From Clostridiales bacterium (GTDB lineage: Bacteria > Bacillota > Clostridia > Oscillospirales > Oscillospiraceae): a DNA stretch of 14,926 bases. The stretch spans positions 1 to 14,926 of the forward strand of contig JAHAEW010000082.1 of assembly GCA_018374635.1 (NCBI GenBank), given 5' to 3'. Shown here in pieces: positions 6,101 through 13,002 of this stretch. The notes under the pieces are model-generated. The model was not told where the DNA came from and did not search any database. It saw nothing but the letters and a program-made list of their open reading frames with translations. A program made the translations under genes and the position numbers. Each line of letters opens with the position of its first letter. The first letter of the stretch is position 1.

Positions 6101-8381
6101 GTCCAAGGTGCCCAGTGTTGCCAGGAGCGGCTATAGCTTCGGCGGCTGGTACTATGATGCGGCCTGCACCGAGGGCAAGAAGTGGGACGCCAATACCGCC
6201 CGGATGCCGGGGAAAGACATCACGCTCTACGCCAAGTGGACGGAGCGCACTGGCCCCGTGGCCCCCGACGACCCGGAGATGCAGTATCACCGGGAATCCG
6301 CCCTGGACAACCTGGAAAAAGCATTTAACAAGTATAAGAAAAGCGACTACAGCGAAGCAAACTGGAAAAAACTGGTGTCCACATATGAGCAGGGCATTGC
6401 GGATATCAACGCCGCTCTGCCCGCCGAGGACTTCATCGAAAATAACATCATCGCGGCCCTGAACAAGGCGCTGGCCGCTATGCAGGCCATCCCTGCTGAC
6501 CACGCCGGACAGATCGAGGTGGCGGTGTCTATGGACGCAAACACCTTGAGTCTGGGCTATCTGATTAAGCCGACCCTGGTCACTGTGGATGACCGTACCC
6601 CCGCCAGCGTGGTCATTACCGACCTGCTCAGCGAGAACGGCTACGACTGGGAGAACACCGGAAGCATTACCAACAGCTTCTACCTGGCCGGTGTGAAGCC
6701 TGTGGACCAGACCAAGGCCAAAATCCCACAGTACATCTTGGACCATGCCGGCTCCGTCAACATGGGTGACAGCAGCGATAAAACATTGAGCGAGTTTGAT
6801 TACCACAACATGTCCGGCTGGATGTACAGCGTGGACAACGACTTCCCCGGCGTGGGCGCATCGAGCTGGCAGATGTCGGACGGCGAGGTCATGCGCTGGC
6901 AGTTCACCGTCTGGGGATATGGCGCAGACTTGAACGCAGACAATTCCGCCTGGGGCAGTTCCAGCATCGTGGATGTGGGCGACAAGGGCTCCCTTACCTG
7001 GGCCGTGGCCGAGCTGCGGAGCGAGTACGACGACGAGGTTCTGGAGGCCAACGAGGTCTATATGGACGCCATGGAGGTTCTGACGGACCCTGAGGCCAGC
7101 CAAAGTAAAATTAACAGCGCGAAAACCGCGCTGGCCAAGGAGGACTTTGACAAGCAGCCTGAAAAACCGGACGTTCCAACCGTGGATGTGAAGCCGGAGG
7201 CCAATGTGGATAAGGACGGCAACGCCAAGGTGGAGCTTACCGAAAAAGAGATCGAAACGATGATCGAGAATGCAGTGGAAGGCGAGGCGGAGATCATTGC
7301 CATCTCTCCCGAGATGGACAGTGAGGCCACCAGCCTGGAGGTCACATTCCCCAAGGGCGCCGTGGATGCTATTTTGGAAGAGACAAAGGCGAGTGTATCC
7401 ATACAGAGCGATCTGGGTCGGGTGCTTCTGTCCCGAGATGTCCTGACCTCCATTTCCAAAACGACGGAGGGTGGCGCGGTCACCGTGACGGTGGCCGCCG
7501 GTAAAGCTGAGAACGCCGGTGGGCTGCTGAAGGGACAGAAGGATGTGACCGAGGAGGCCCTGAAGGACTGCTCTGTGACCGAGGTGACCATCCGCTCCGG
7601 CAAGGAGAAGGTAACCGCTTTCGGCGGCAAGTCCATCACCCTCTATCTGCCGGTGGAGAACAAGGCGTTTGAGGTGGGCAAGAGCTATGTCGTCTATCAG
7701 ATCAGCGACGACGGTTCTGTGGAACAATTGGTGGGCAAGTGTGTCAAGACTGGCGGAAAGCGCTTTCTTGAGGTGACCACCACCCACTTGAGCACCTTCG
7801 TGGCGCTGCCTGTCGAGGTGGTGGATATGCCCTTTACGGATGTGAAGGAGGAGGACTGGTTCTACGGCGCGGTGGTGTATGCCTACCAGAACAGTATCCT
7901 GACCGGAACGGGTGAAACCACCTTCTCTCCCAACGGCCCCATGACCCGCTCGATGCTGGTTACGGCGCTGTGGCGGCTGGAGGGCGAGCCTGAGGCGTCT
8001 GGCGCATCCGGCTTCCCGGATGTGAAGCCGGATGCGTGGTACGCCGAGGCTGTGGATTGGGCCAGCCAGACTGGTATCGTCAGCGGCACAGGTGCGGGCT
8101 TTGACCCGGAGGGCAGCGTGACCCGTGAGCAGATTGCCTCCATCCTGTACCGCTATGCAAAGCTCAAAGGCTGGGATGTGAGCAAAACGGCCAGTCTACA
8201 AGATTTTGCCGACGGTGCGGATACCTCCGCTTGGGCAACCCGGGCTATGGAGTGGGCCTATGCGGAGAAGCTGATTACCGGAAAGGATGGAAATCGTCTG
8301 GACCCGCAGGGCCAGGCCACCCGCGCTGAGGTTGCCGCCATTCTGATGCGGCTTCTGGAGAGCAAGGCGGAGAAGGCCTGA
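3117..8381 (+). CDS. Giant modular SLH surface protein with DUF4430 (transcobalamin-C-like) domain
   Basis: A 1754-residue exported protein. GTG 3117 or the adjacent ATG 3120 follows GGGAGG at 3100-3105. Visible order, by approximate residue: signal peptide 1-27; beta-rich N-terminal module 30-150; two InlB-B-type repeats 155-280 (Y-x-F-D-Y-W motifs); Pro/Glu/Ala-rich stalk 280-416 ending in EETPGV repeats; an Ig-like stretch to 590; a propeller-like region 593-964 with Y-x-Y-N-G-T-x-W blade motifs; a Flg_new repeat 967-1042; FIVAR-like helices 1056-1124; a DUF4430 domain 1131-1276 with the S-G-W-M-Y signature; a beta region 1340-1560; and three SLH modules 1570-1754. SLH modules bind secondary cell-wall polymer, so this should be a wall-anchored scaffold presenting a propeller and a transcobalamin-like beta domain. 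Corrinoid binding is inferred from family and context. The N-terminal 170 codons look more AT-rich than the rest. Confidence 0.9.
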   Translation: MMKKKILSLLLAVSLLLSLCSPAAMAASSVTIVIDLTNYAGEVSGKLIGKPIEAQKRNEIVISGTGYVLATTISLGEDITCSWNVEGLDSGYLTYDENSHLSAIKLSPSGTKNVITVVDSKLEVTRTSRSTLMGSRGWNGATVVLTPVFEKGEYSATVNVKDAGKGTAGAFSIGGETYRLAAMGADGYAFDYWLAGESSSPIYENPYTVTLTENTNFTAYFRERRVPTVNAETNGTAAFTYENSSGGADQYTLTATPDELYVFDYWSWEGVPTGAENSAPEEQALPDEDMPEDGGEAEPPAESPEPAPSEPETTAPPEEAADGTETPPDETGAPTEEPAPAEPAPDGAEDATGAEAAAPSPAALLRLNAEETPDVEETPGVEETPGVEETPGVEETPGVEETPNVEETPGVEESPAPVENNGLQTINLEELTRDWDETANPMTVALAEGMESVTFTAHFKLAEVTLGEGAYLKGSGSSGITVNPSFAEKEGDTLPAGSRAQLYLPLSVPSKIPDGQLTVTLYGGSLAEGAPLSSNVITQDWEAGKTYCIWLPIDPLPYTDKLTVTASVRTNAGTTETVEKTYEISTEANEANSAFTYVTSPNVPAGTEGSTTEAGPDIRGVSGWTDPETGEAELYFYGKDGVYTWADSGDRDLMSISDGLPAAEGDAAGVLAVGPDGQGGLLAAVSEVGKEIDKVTSPGYVSAPEGTQVRGGHFLYRYNGTSWSQVEDSCFSDYQKNSSGPDYSIPRLYNEALVILSDGTVWQYRGHWDGMQWIENDVEFNSFYRVSDTEIYAGAADGLYQYNGTTWNKVETANISGSLEVASGNADGKLLLMAGKNNYDPYLWDGSSATKLSLEGLHLNNANSAQSRFFGLDQDGIPYALVNGSGEGRNYLAVNGYDGSYVYKWDGKKWVYQVMADFNDPNEDPNDLSKKIRPDGVTALSGVIDGVSAMYGEDGAGAIYLSVDDATITFDAQGGTFKDDSLKTMTAPILSEVDTSKVPSVARSGYSFGGWYYDAACTEGKKWDANTARMPGKDITLYAKWTERTGPVAPDDPEMQYHRESALDNLEKAFNKYKKSDYSEANWKKLVSTYEQGIADINAALPAEDFIENNIIAALNKALAAMQAIPADHAGQIEVAVSMDANTLSLGYLIKPTLVTVDDRTPASVVITDLLSENGYDWENTGSITNSFYLAGVKPVDQTKAKIPQYILDHAGSVNMGDSSDKTLSEFDYHNMSGWMYSVDNDFPGVGASSWQMSDGEVMRWQFTVWGYGADLNADNSAWGSSSIVDVGDKGSLTWAVAELRSEYDDEVLEANEVYMDAMEVLTDPEASQSKINSAKTALAKEDFDKQPEKPDVPTVDVKPEANVDKDGNAKVELTEKEIETMIENAVEGEAEIIAISPEMDSEATSLEVTFPKGAVDAILEETKASVSIQSDLGRVLLSRDVLTSISKTTEGGAVTVTVAAGKAENAGGLLKGQKDVTEEALKDCSVTEVTIRSGKEKVTAFGGKSITLYLPVENKAFEVGKSYVVYQISDDGSVEQLVGKCVKTGGKRFLEVTTTHLSTFVALPVEVVDMPFTDVKEEDWFYGAVVYAYQNSILTGTGETTFSPNGPMTRSMLVTALWRLEGEPEASGASGFPDVKPDAWYAEAVDWASQTGIVSGTGAGFDPEGSVTREQIASILYRYAKLKGWDVSKTASLQDFADGADTSAWATRAMEWAYAEKLITGKDGNRLDPQGQATRAEVAAILMRLLESKAEKA
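4224..4367 (+). repeat. Eight tandem 18-base units encoding EETPxV stalk repeats
   Basis: Within the giant surface gene, an 18-base unit close to GAGGAGACCCCCGGTGTG repeats eight times in frame, giving EETPDV, four EETPGV, EETPNV, EETPGV and a diverged EESPAPV. The near-identical DNA suggests recent slippage or unequal exchange, so the number probably varies between strains. It lengthens an acidic, proline-rich stalk. Confidence 0.9.
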
Positions 8382-8532
8382 GACTCTGGAAGAACCATAA
8401 AGGCCCCGTTTGGCTCCGGTCTGCAAAACCAGGCCGGGCTGTATGGGGGCTCCCCCGGTAAGGATAGAGGGAGCCCCTCCTTACTCGAGCAGGAGCCCGG
8501 CAGACCGAATTCGACCTGCCGGGCGGCCCTGC
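8382..8532 (+). other. Intergenic hairpins upstream of riboswitch 2
   Basis: No gene. Two strong inverted repeats are present: GGGGCTCCC (8446-8454) with GGGAGCCCC (8469-8477), and GCCCGGCAG (8495-8503) with CTGCCGGGC (8516-8524). Neither ends in a clear U-run. I see no convincing sigma-A promoter, so the source of transcription for riboswitch 2 is unresolved: read-through from the giant gene or an atypical promoter. Confidence 0.5.
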
Positions 8533-8623
8533 CCACAATCAAACAGAAAACACAGTTGGGTGAAACTCCGGGAAACCGGTACGGGCCTGCCCCCGCCGTC
8601 CAGTCGGCAAGACCTGATTGTGG
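8533..8623 (+). promoter_or_regulatory. Cobalamin (B12) riboswitch, compact form
   Basis: A nine-base-pair P1 closes a 91-base element: CCACAATCA (8533-8541) with TGATTGTGG (8615-8623). Inside, in order, are GTTGGGTGAAACTCC (8555-8569), a CCGG-GAAA-CCGG hairpin (8568-8579), TACGGGCCTGCC (8580-8591), which matches the conserved ACGGGCCCGCC block, and a B12 box AGTCGGCAAGACC (8602-8614). The peripheral arms seen in riboswitch 1 are nearly absent, so this is a compact variant. Its ligand preference (adenosyl- or smaller upper ligand) cannot be read from sequence. It controls the operon beginning at 8705. Confidence 0.75.
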
Positions 8624-8648
8624 AAAAATGGGTGGGATGTACCGATAC

Positions 8649-8689
8649 AAGGCACGTTCACCCAATGGGAGAGCGTGCCTTTACTTGTT
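8649..8689 (+). terminator. Terminator-like expression platform of riboswitch 2
   Basis: AAGGCACG (8649-8656) pairs with CGTGCCTT (8674-8681), and CCC/GGG can pair within the loop. TTTACTTGTT follows, a modest U-rich tail. The ribosome binding site GAGGTGAG (8690-8697) comes directly after, so the hairpin could act on transcription or on translation. Confidence 0.6.
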
Positions 8690-8704
8690 GAGGTGAGCGG
8701 TATA

Positions 8705-9397
8705 ATGCTCAAAGAGCAAAAGCTGACGGAAAAAGAGCTGCTGGGATACCGCCAGTGGCTCTCAGAGCTGGACGAGGAAAGCCGGGGAGAGCAGGGAACT
8801 TCCAGACAGGCGATGGATCCGGACCTGTGGAGAATTTTTGACCCCAAAGGGAATATTGGCCGGCAGATTTATGAGAGCTATACGGATGAGGCGCTTTTGG
8901 AGGCTGTGGTGGTGACAATGGACCATCCGGGGCATAAGCCTCGGACATATCAGCTCAGCCCCATTCGCCAGGTTTATTTGAAGCAGCGGTTTGGAAACAT
9001 CAATAAAGCCTGCTGGGCGGCCAGAGGATTTCGGAAGAGGCTGGAAGAGCAAAAGCGGTGGCCGCCAGACTGGCCGGAGCGGGTATCCGCTGACGGATTC
9101 AGGGCGTATTGTGAACGGATTGGTTCTCCCCTGACGGAGCGGGAGGCAGAACTGGCGGAACATATGTGCAGATCTGTCAGAGAGAGCTGGCGCCCACCGG
9201 AGGAAGAAGAAATCCCGCCGGAGCTCAAGATGCTGTTTCAAAAAAAGCGATGCAGCAATAAAAAGGCCATGGAGCTGATGGGCATACCCGTCCTTAGCAA
9301 GCTGGCCATGAAGCATTTGTGGAGCTATTGGCTCAGCGCCTGGAGGGAACCTGCAGGGCCTTCCGAAAGAAAAACAGAAGGAGACGCGGTCATATGA
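8705..9397 (+). CDS. HNR-like protein, first gene of the riboswitch-2 operon
   Basis: A 230-residue soluble protein. ATG 8705 is chosen because GAGGTGAG (8690-8697) is correctly spaced; the frame is open further upstream but runs into riboswitch 2. Residues 60-108 resemble the homing-endonuclease-associated repeat of the protein at 765-1130: T-D-E-A-L-L-E-A-V, a glycine/proline turn, then R-F-G-N-I-N and A-A-R-G. The remainder is highly charged and helical with no recognisable catalytic motif, signal peptide or membrane segment. It overlaps the next gene by four bases (ATGA at 9394-9397), which implies translational coupling to the barrel protein. It might be a DNA- or RNA-binding regulator. 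That is a guess from family name and position only. Confidence 0.72.
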   Translation: MLKEQKLTEKELLGYRQWLSELDEESRGEQGTSRQAMDPDLWRIFDPKGNIGRQIYESYTDEALLEAVVVTMDHPGHKPRTYQLSPIRQVYLKQRFGNINKACWAARGFRKRLEEQKRWPPDWPERVSADGFRAYCERIGSPLTEREAELAEHMCRSVRESWRPPEEEEIPPELKMLFQKKRCSNKKAMELMGIPVLSKLAMKHLWSYWLSAWREPAGPSERKTEGDAVI

Positions 9398-11070
9398 AGA
9401 AATGGAAACAGCGCGGATTCGCATTTGTGCTTGCCCTGTCCCTGACCACGGGTATGTTGACGGGAGCACAGGCGGCCGTATCCAAAGAGACCTTGAACGA
9501 TGCGGTGCAGGATACCGCAGAATATATGTACCGCACCGTACAGGATCCGCAGGTAGGGTCTATCGGCGGTGAATGGGCTGTGCTGGGGCTGGCCCGGAGC
9601 GGGTACGATGTACCGGACAGCTATTATCAGGACTACTATGCCACTGTGGAGACATATGTGAAGGCCTGCGACGGCAAGCTGCACGATAAGAAATATACGG
9701 AGTATTCCCGGGTGATTGTCGCCCTCAGCTCGATTGGGAAGGACGCCAGAAATGTGGGGGGATATGACCTGACTAAACCGCTGGGCGACTATGACAAGAC
9801 CATCTGGCAGGGCCTTAACGGCCCCATCTGGGCGTTGATTGCGCTCGACTCCAGAGATTACCCCATGCCGGAAAACCCAGGGGCAGAGACACAGGCGACC
9901 CGGCAGATGTACATAGACCGCATATTGGAGTGCCAGCTGCCTGACGGAGGGTGGAGCCTTTTCGGAGGAACCTCTGCGGCATCCTCCGGAGACGGCGTAT
10001 CCGACCCGGACATCACAGGGATGGCGCTGCAGGCGCTGGCCAAGTATCAGGATCAGCCAGCAGTGGCAAAGGCGACGGAGGAAGCGCTGGCGTGCATGTC
10101 CAAGAAGCAGAACAGCGAAGGCGGTTTTTCCTCTTGGGGGACTAAGAATTCCGAGAGCTGTGTCCAGATTATCGTAGCTTTGTGCGAGCTGGGAATTCCG
10201 CTGGACGACCCCCGTTTTGTCAAAAACGGAAACACGCTCCTGGACAATCTGATGACCTTTTATCTGCCCGGAAACGGGTTCCTGCACACGGCAGACGGCT
10301 CCGGCTCCAATCAGATGGCATCGGAGCAGGCGTTCTATGGCCTTATTGCCGCCCAGCGGCTTCAGGACGGCAGAAACAGCCTCTACCGGATGAGCGATGC
10401 CCGAACCATCCCAGACGGACCGGCGACAGGTCCTGCCAAAGGAGCGGGATTGGAGGGGAAAGATCCGGCAGTCCATTCCAGCCCTATCACTCAGATGGGC
10501 AAAACATTCGATGACATTACCGGGGTCAATGCCCATAAAAATCAGCCTGCCATTGAGGCGCTGGCCGCCCGCGGCGTTATTGATGGCAAGTCCGATGGAA
10601 GCTTTGACCCGGAGGGGAGCATGACGCGTGCCGAATTTGCTGCAATCGTGGTGCGGGCGCTTGGTCTCACACCGGAGGGGAAGAACAGCTTTTCTGACGT
10701 TGCAGCAGAGGCCTGGTATGCGCCCTATGTGGGGACAGCCTATTCCTGCGGCATTATTACCGGAGTCGCAGACGGCCGGTTCAACCCCAGCGGCACGATC
10801 ACCCGCCAAGAGGCCGCGGTAATGGTTTCCCGTGCAGCCAAGCTGTGCGGACTGGAGACAGAAATGGACAATGCAGCAACCCGAAATATGCTGGCGCAGT
10901 TCCCTGATTATATGAGTACCGCCGAATGGGCCCGCGCTCCGCTGGCATTCTGCTATCAGGAGAAAATTTTGAACCAGGCTGAGCTGAACATTAGGCCCCT
11001 GGAGGCTATAACCCGGGCCGAGGTGGCTCAGATGCTGTTCAACCTTTTAAGCAGTGCCAATCTGCTGTAA
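9394..11070 (+). CDS. Secreted alpha/alpha-barrel (transcobalamin N-domain-like) protein with three SLH modules
   Basis: A 558-residue exported protein. ATG 9394 has AGAAGGAG ten bases upstream and overlaps the previous stop by four bases. Residues 1-27 are a signal peptide ending A-Q-A. Residues 29-340 carry helical repeats of the prenyltransferase/squalene-cyclase alpha/alpha-barrel superfamily: G-G-E-W-A-V-L-G-L, G-L-N-G-P-I-W-A-L-I-A-L, L-P-D-G-G-W-S, S-E-G-G-F-S-S-W and S-E-Q-A-F-Y-G-L-I-A-A. No squalene-cyclase D-x-D-D acid motif is seen, arguing for binding rather than catalysis. The same barrel forms the N-terminal domain of intrinsic factor and transcobalamin. Residues 369-558 are three SLH modules (starts near 369, 430 and 500). 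With a DUF4430 gene two places downstream and a B12 riboswitch upstream, corrinoid capture at the wall is the best inference. Confidence 0.88.
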   Translation: MKKWKQRGFAFVLALSLTTGMLTGAQAAVSKETLNDAVQDTAEYMYRTVQDPQVGSIGGEWAVLGLARSGYDVPDSYYQDYYATVETYVKACDGKLHDKKYTEYSRVIVALSSIGKDARNVGGYDLTKPLGDYDKTIWQGLNGPIWALIALDSRDYPMPENPGAETQATRQMYIDRILECQLPDGGWSLFGGTSAASSGDGVSDPDITGMALQALAKYQDQPAVAKATEEALACMSKKQNSEGGFSSWGTKNSESCVQIIVALCELGIPLDDPRFVKNGNTLLDNLMTFYLPGNGFLHTADGSGSNQMASEQAFYGLIAAQRLQDGRNSLYRMSDARTIPDGPATGPAKGAGLEGKDPAVHSSPITQMGKTFDDITGVNAHKNQPAIEALAARGVIDGKSDGSFDPEGSMTRAEFAAIVVRALGLTPEGKNSFSDVAAEAWYAPYVGTAYSCGIITGVADGRFNPSGTITRQEAAVMVSRAAKLCGLETEMDNAATRNMLAQFPDYMSTAEWARAPLAFCYQEKILNQAELNIRPLEAITRAEVAQMLFNLLSSANLL

Positions 11071-11097
11071 ATTTATTGTATAGGAGTGAAAAGAACC

Positions 11098-11409
11098 ATG
11101 CTGAATCAGAGCTGGTTCAGGAACCAGAATAATGTGGTGTGCTGTCGGAAAGAGGAGGTTCTGCCCAAACTTGCACGGGAGCTGGCAATTCCGGATTTGT
11201 CCCAACGAGTGGAGGAATTCCAGAAGACGCCCACAGCGGAAGGTGTGAACATAAGTGGGCGCAAACGGACTACGCTGAAGCTCCTGATTCCGAATCTGAC
11301 GTTCTCTGAACCTATTGATATGGGCGAAAACGTGTGGATCTATATGGGAGAACTGTGTCCGGCTTACTGCCTGTATATGCCGCAGGAGGACGGTGAAGAA
11401 AAGAAATGA
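11098..11409 (+). CDS. Unknown 103-residue protein between barrel and DUF4430 genes
   Basis: Not recognised. ATG 11098 is preferred: the GTG at 11086 lies inside the TAGGAG ribosome binding site (11081-11086). The product is soluble-looking, with no signal peptide, and has four cysteines (an adjacent C-C pair near residue 19 and two near the C-terminus). Its middle is mixed charged, and it ends in an acidic/lysine tail. Its stop overlaps the next start by four bases (ATGA, 11406-11409), so it is probably translated together with the DUF4430 protein. Being cytoplasmic by appearance, it may serve regulation, assembly or redox roles, but nothing in the sequence decides this. Confidence 0.7.
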   Translation: MLNQSWFRNQNNVVCCRKEEVLPKLARELAIPDLSQRVEEFQKTPTAEGVNISGRKRTTLKLLIPNLTFSEPIDMGENVWIYMGELCPAYCLYMPQEDGEEKK

Positions 11410-12371
11410 AGCTGACGAAGGGGAAGGTAATCGGGGCGCTGGCTATCCTGGTGATCCTGGCGGCGGCCTTTTGGTATGGTGGCAATGCACCGGGACTCCA
11501 GGGATGGACAGTAGGCGTCCGCGAGAGCAGCCCGGTGCTGGAGAGCATACAGCCCAGCCAAACACCAGAGGAAACAGGGAAAGATGGCAATAGCCCAGAG
11601 CCGACGGAGACGGCAGGGGCTTTGGAAACCCCTGCGTCTCCGGGAACCCCGAAGCCCTCGGAAACTCCTGCACCCACGGAGTCTGCGGCTCCAGAGACAC
11701 CAACGCCTTCGCCGGAGGGGCTGGCATCCCGGCCCGGCGGGCTGGAAGGCGGAATGACGGCGGAGGAAAAAATTGCGGCGGCAGAAGCCATTGCGGGCGG
11801 CTCCTCCGCCGGTGTGGAAAAGGGAGACAGGGAATACTCAGAAGCCAACGGCATGGAGATCAATCCGGAGACTGGAAAGGACAAGTATCTTACAGATCCG
11901 GTGCCGGAGGGAAAGCCCCTGCCGGTGGAGCCGCAGGATGTGGAGTTCTCTGATGTGACCCATACCTGCACGCTTTCTGTCCGCTGCGACACTATTTTGG
12001 ACAACATTGACTGGCTGGATCCAGAGAAGGTGGAGCTGGTACCGGAAGACGGAGTCATATTCCCTGCGACGACCGTTACGTTCTACGAGGGTGAAAGTGT
12101 GTTCAATGTGCTCCAACGTGAGATGCGGAAGGCCGGCATCCACATGGAGTTTGAGGATACACCGATGTACAACTCCGCCTATATTGAGGGGATTAACAAC
12201 CTCTATGAATTTGACTGCGGAGAGCTGTCCGGCTGGATGTATAAGGTGAACGGCTGGTTCCCCAATTATGGCTGTTCCCGCTATCAGCTCAAAGAGGGCG
12301 ATACGATAGAGTGGGTCTACACCTGTGACCTGGGTGTGGATGTGGGCGGCTTCTATTCCACCGGCGGTTGA
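11406..12371 (+). CDS. Membrane-anchored DUF4430 (transcobalamin C-domain-like) protein
   Basis: A 321-residue protein starting at ATG 11406, coupled to the previous gene. Residues 7-28 form one hydrophobic segment after a K-L-T-K-G-K start. There is no lipobox cysteine, so it looks like a signal anchor or an uncleaved signal peptide. Residues 40-125 are a Pro/Thr/Glu-rich stalk. Residues 180-315 form a DUF4430 domain with the signature E-L-S-G-W-M-Y-K-V-N-G-W-F-P, then S-R-Y-Q-L-K-E-G-D and W-V-Y-T. The same signature occurs in the 1754-residue protein, so the two domains are paralogous. DUF4430 corresponds to the beta domain of transcobalamin, which contacts the upper face of the corrinoid. 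Together with the barrel protein at 9394 it could make a two-part B12 clamp that hands the ligand to the importer. Binding is inferred. Confidence 0.85.
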   Translation: MKLTKGKVIGALAILVILAAAFWYGGNAPGLQGWTVGVRESSPVLESIQPSQTPEETGKDGNSPEPTETAGALETPASPGTPKPSETPAPTESAAPETPTPSPEGLASRPGGLEGGMTAEEKIAAAEAIAGGSSAGVEKGDREYSEANGMEINPETGKDKYLTDPVPEGKPLPVEPQDVEFSDVTHTCTLSVRCDTILDNIDWLDPEKVELVPEDGVIFPATTVTFYEGESVFNVLQREMRKAGIHMEFEDTPMYNSAYIEGINNLYEFDCGELSGWMYKVNGWFPNYGCSRYQLKEGDTIEWVYTCDLGVDVGGFYSTGG

Positions 12372-12397
12372 GTACACACGGAAGCGAGCTTGACTTT

Positions 12398-12919
12398 ATG
12401 CCATATGTGGTGGAAACAGGAAAGGCGAAGGTTTCTGTAAAAGAGTATACCGAACGCTGTGTAGATGTAGAGCGGTTTCTGGGATTTTGCAGGGAGTGCA
12501 GCAGCTATAACACGCGGTGGTCCTGCCCGCCCTTTTCCTTTCAGCCGCTGTAGCTCTGACATCAATTTAACCATCTGACGCTGTTTGCGCGTATACTGCA
12601 CCCATCCCCGGATGAAACGCTTCCGGTGCTGATACGGGGAATGCGGGAAGAGAAGGCGGGGATGATGGCGGAGCTGTTGAACAGGGAAAAAGTCTCCCCA
12701 TACGTCGGCACATTCCACAGGCGGATGCAGCTTGTGTGAGACAACTGCATCAGGACATGCGGGAGCCCCTTGCCGGAGGAGATGCGCTATTCCTTCAACG
12801 CCCTTGGGGGAGACAGCGGGAAAACCATGGAGCTGTATTTTGGACGCCCCATAGTTTGGAGTCATAACGGCGAAGTGCCGGAGTACCTGACTCTCATGGG
12901 CGGACTTCTGGTGAACTGA
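12398..12919 (+). pseudogene. DUF2284 (predicted metal-binding) gene with three in-frame nonsense codons
   Basis: A single frame of 173 codons from ATG 12398 to the TGA at 12917-12919 reads as a DUF2284 protein: C-R-E-C-S-S-Y-N-T-R-W-S-C-P-P-F early on, R-Y-S-F-N-A-L-G-G-D and P-E-Y-L-T-L-M-G-G near the end. It is interrupted by TAG at 12551-12553, TGA at 12557-12559 and TGA at 12737-12739. No frameshift is needed. The second stop falls where relatives usually have Trp (L-W-x-Q), and the third sits at the first Cys of a C-x-x-C pair. The only long product is the first 51 residues. DUF2284 proteins carry conserved cysteines and are called metal-binding, with no firm function. Point-mutation decay is the simplest reading. 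The frame reached by reading back from 12398 begins at TTG 12368. Confidence 0.82.
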
Positions 12920-12953
12920 CACGCTATTTTCGTGAAAAACTAATAAAAAATTT

Positions 12954-12986
12954 ACGTGGGGCGCGGCGCCTTACCGCGCCCCACGT
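12954..12986 (+). promoter_or_regulatory. Perfect 13-base-pair hairpin abutting the ecfT ribosome binding site
   Basis: ACGTGGGGCGCGG (12954-12966) and CCGCGCCCCACGT (12974-12986) pair exactly over a seven-base loop. On the + strand no U-run follows. Instead GGAAGGG (12989-12995), a ribosome binding site, starts three bases later. On the - strand a T-rich tract follows, but no - strand gene is present to be terminated. It may protect or gate the importer part of the message. Confidence 0.6.
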
Positions 12987-13002
12987 CTGGAAGGGATGCC
13001 TT

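Noticed and set aside
1497..10809. Long open frames on the - strand (opposite the propeller, the giant surface gene and the barrel gene; up to 678 codons)
   Set aside because: They lie wholly opposite strongly supported genes, give glycine/valine/histidine/arginine-rich low-complexity proteins without domains, and result from GC-biased third positions.
9394..11070. Functional squalene/hopene cyclase or prenyltransferase
   Set aside because: The catalytic acid and metal-binding motifs of those enzymes are not seen, and the chain is exported and fused to SLH modules.
12737..12739. TGA in the DUF2284 frame as a selenocysteine codon (it aligns with a Cys of a C-x-x-C pair)
   Set aside because: Two other nonsense codons, one of them TAG, interrupt the same frame upstream, and I see no clear bacterial SECIS hairpin right after it.
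12551..12739. Reassigned TGA (Trp) code
   Set aside because: Intact genes in the window end in TGA (for example at 2985 and 12369), and a TAG also interrupts the DUF2284 frame.
12954..12986. Intrinsic terminator on the + strand
   Set aside because: No T-run follows the stem on the + strand; a ribosome binding site comes immediately after.
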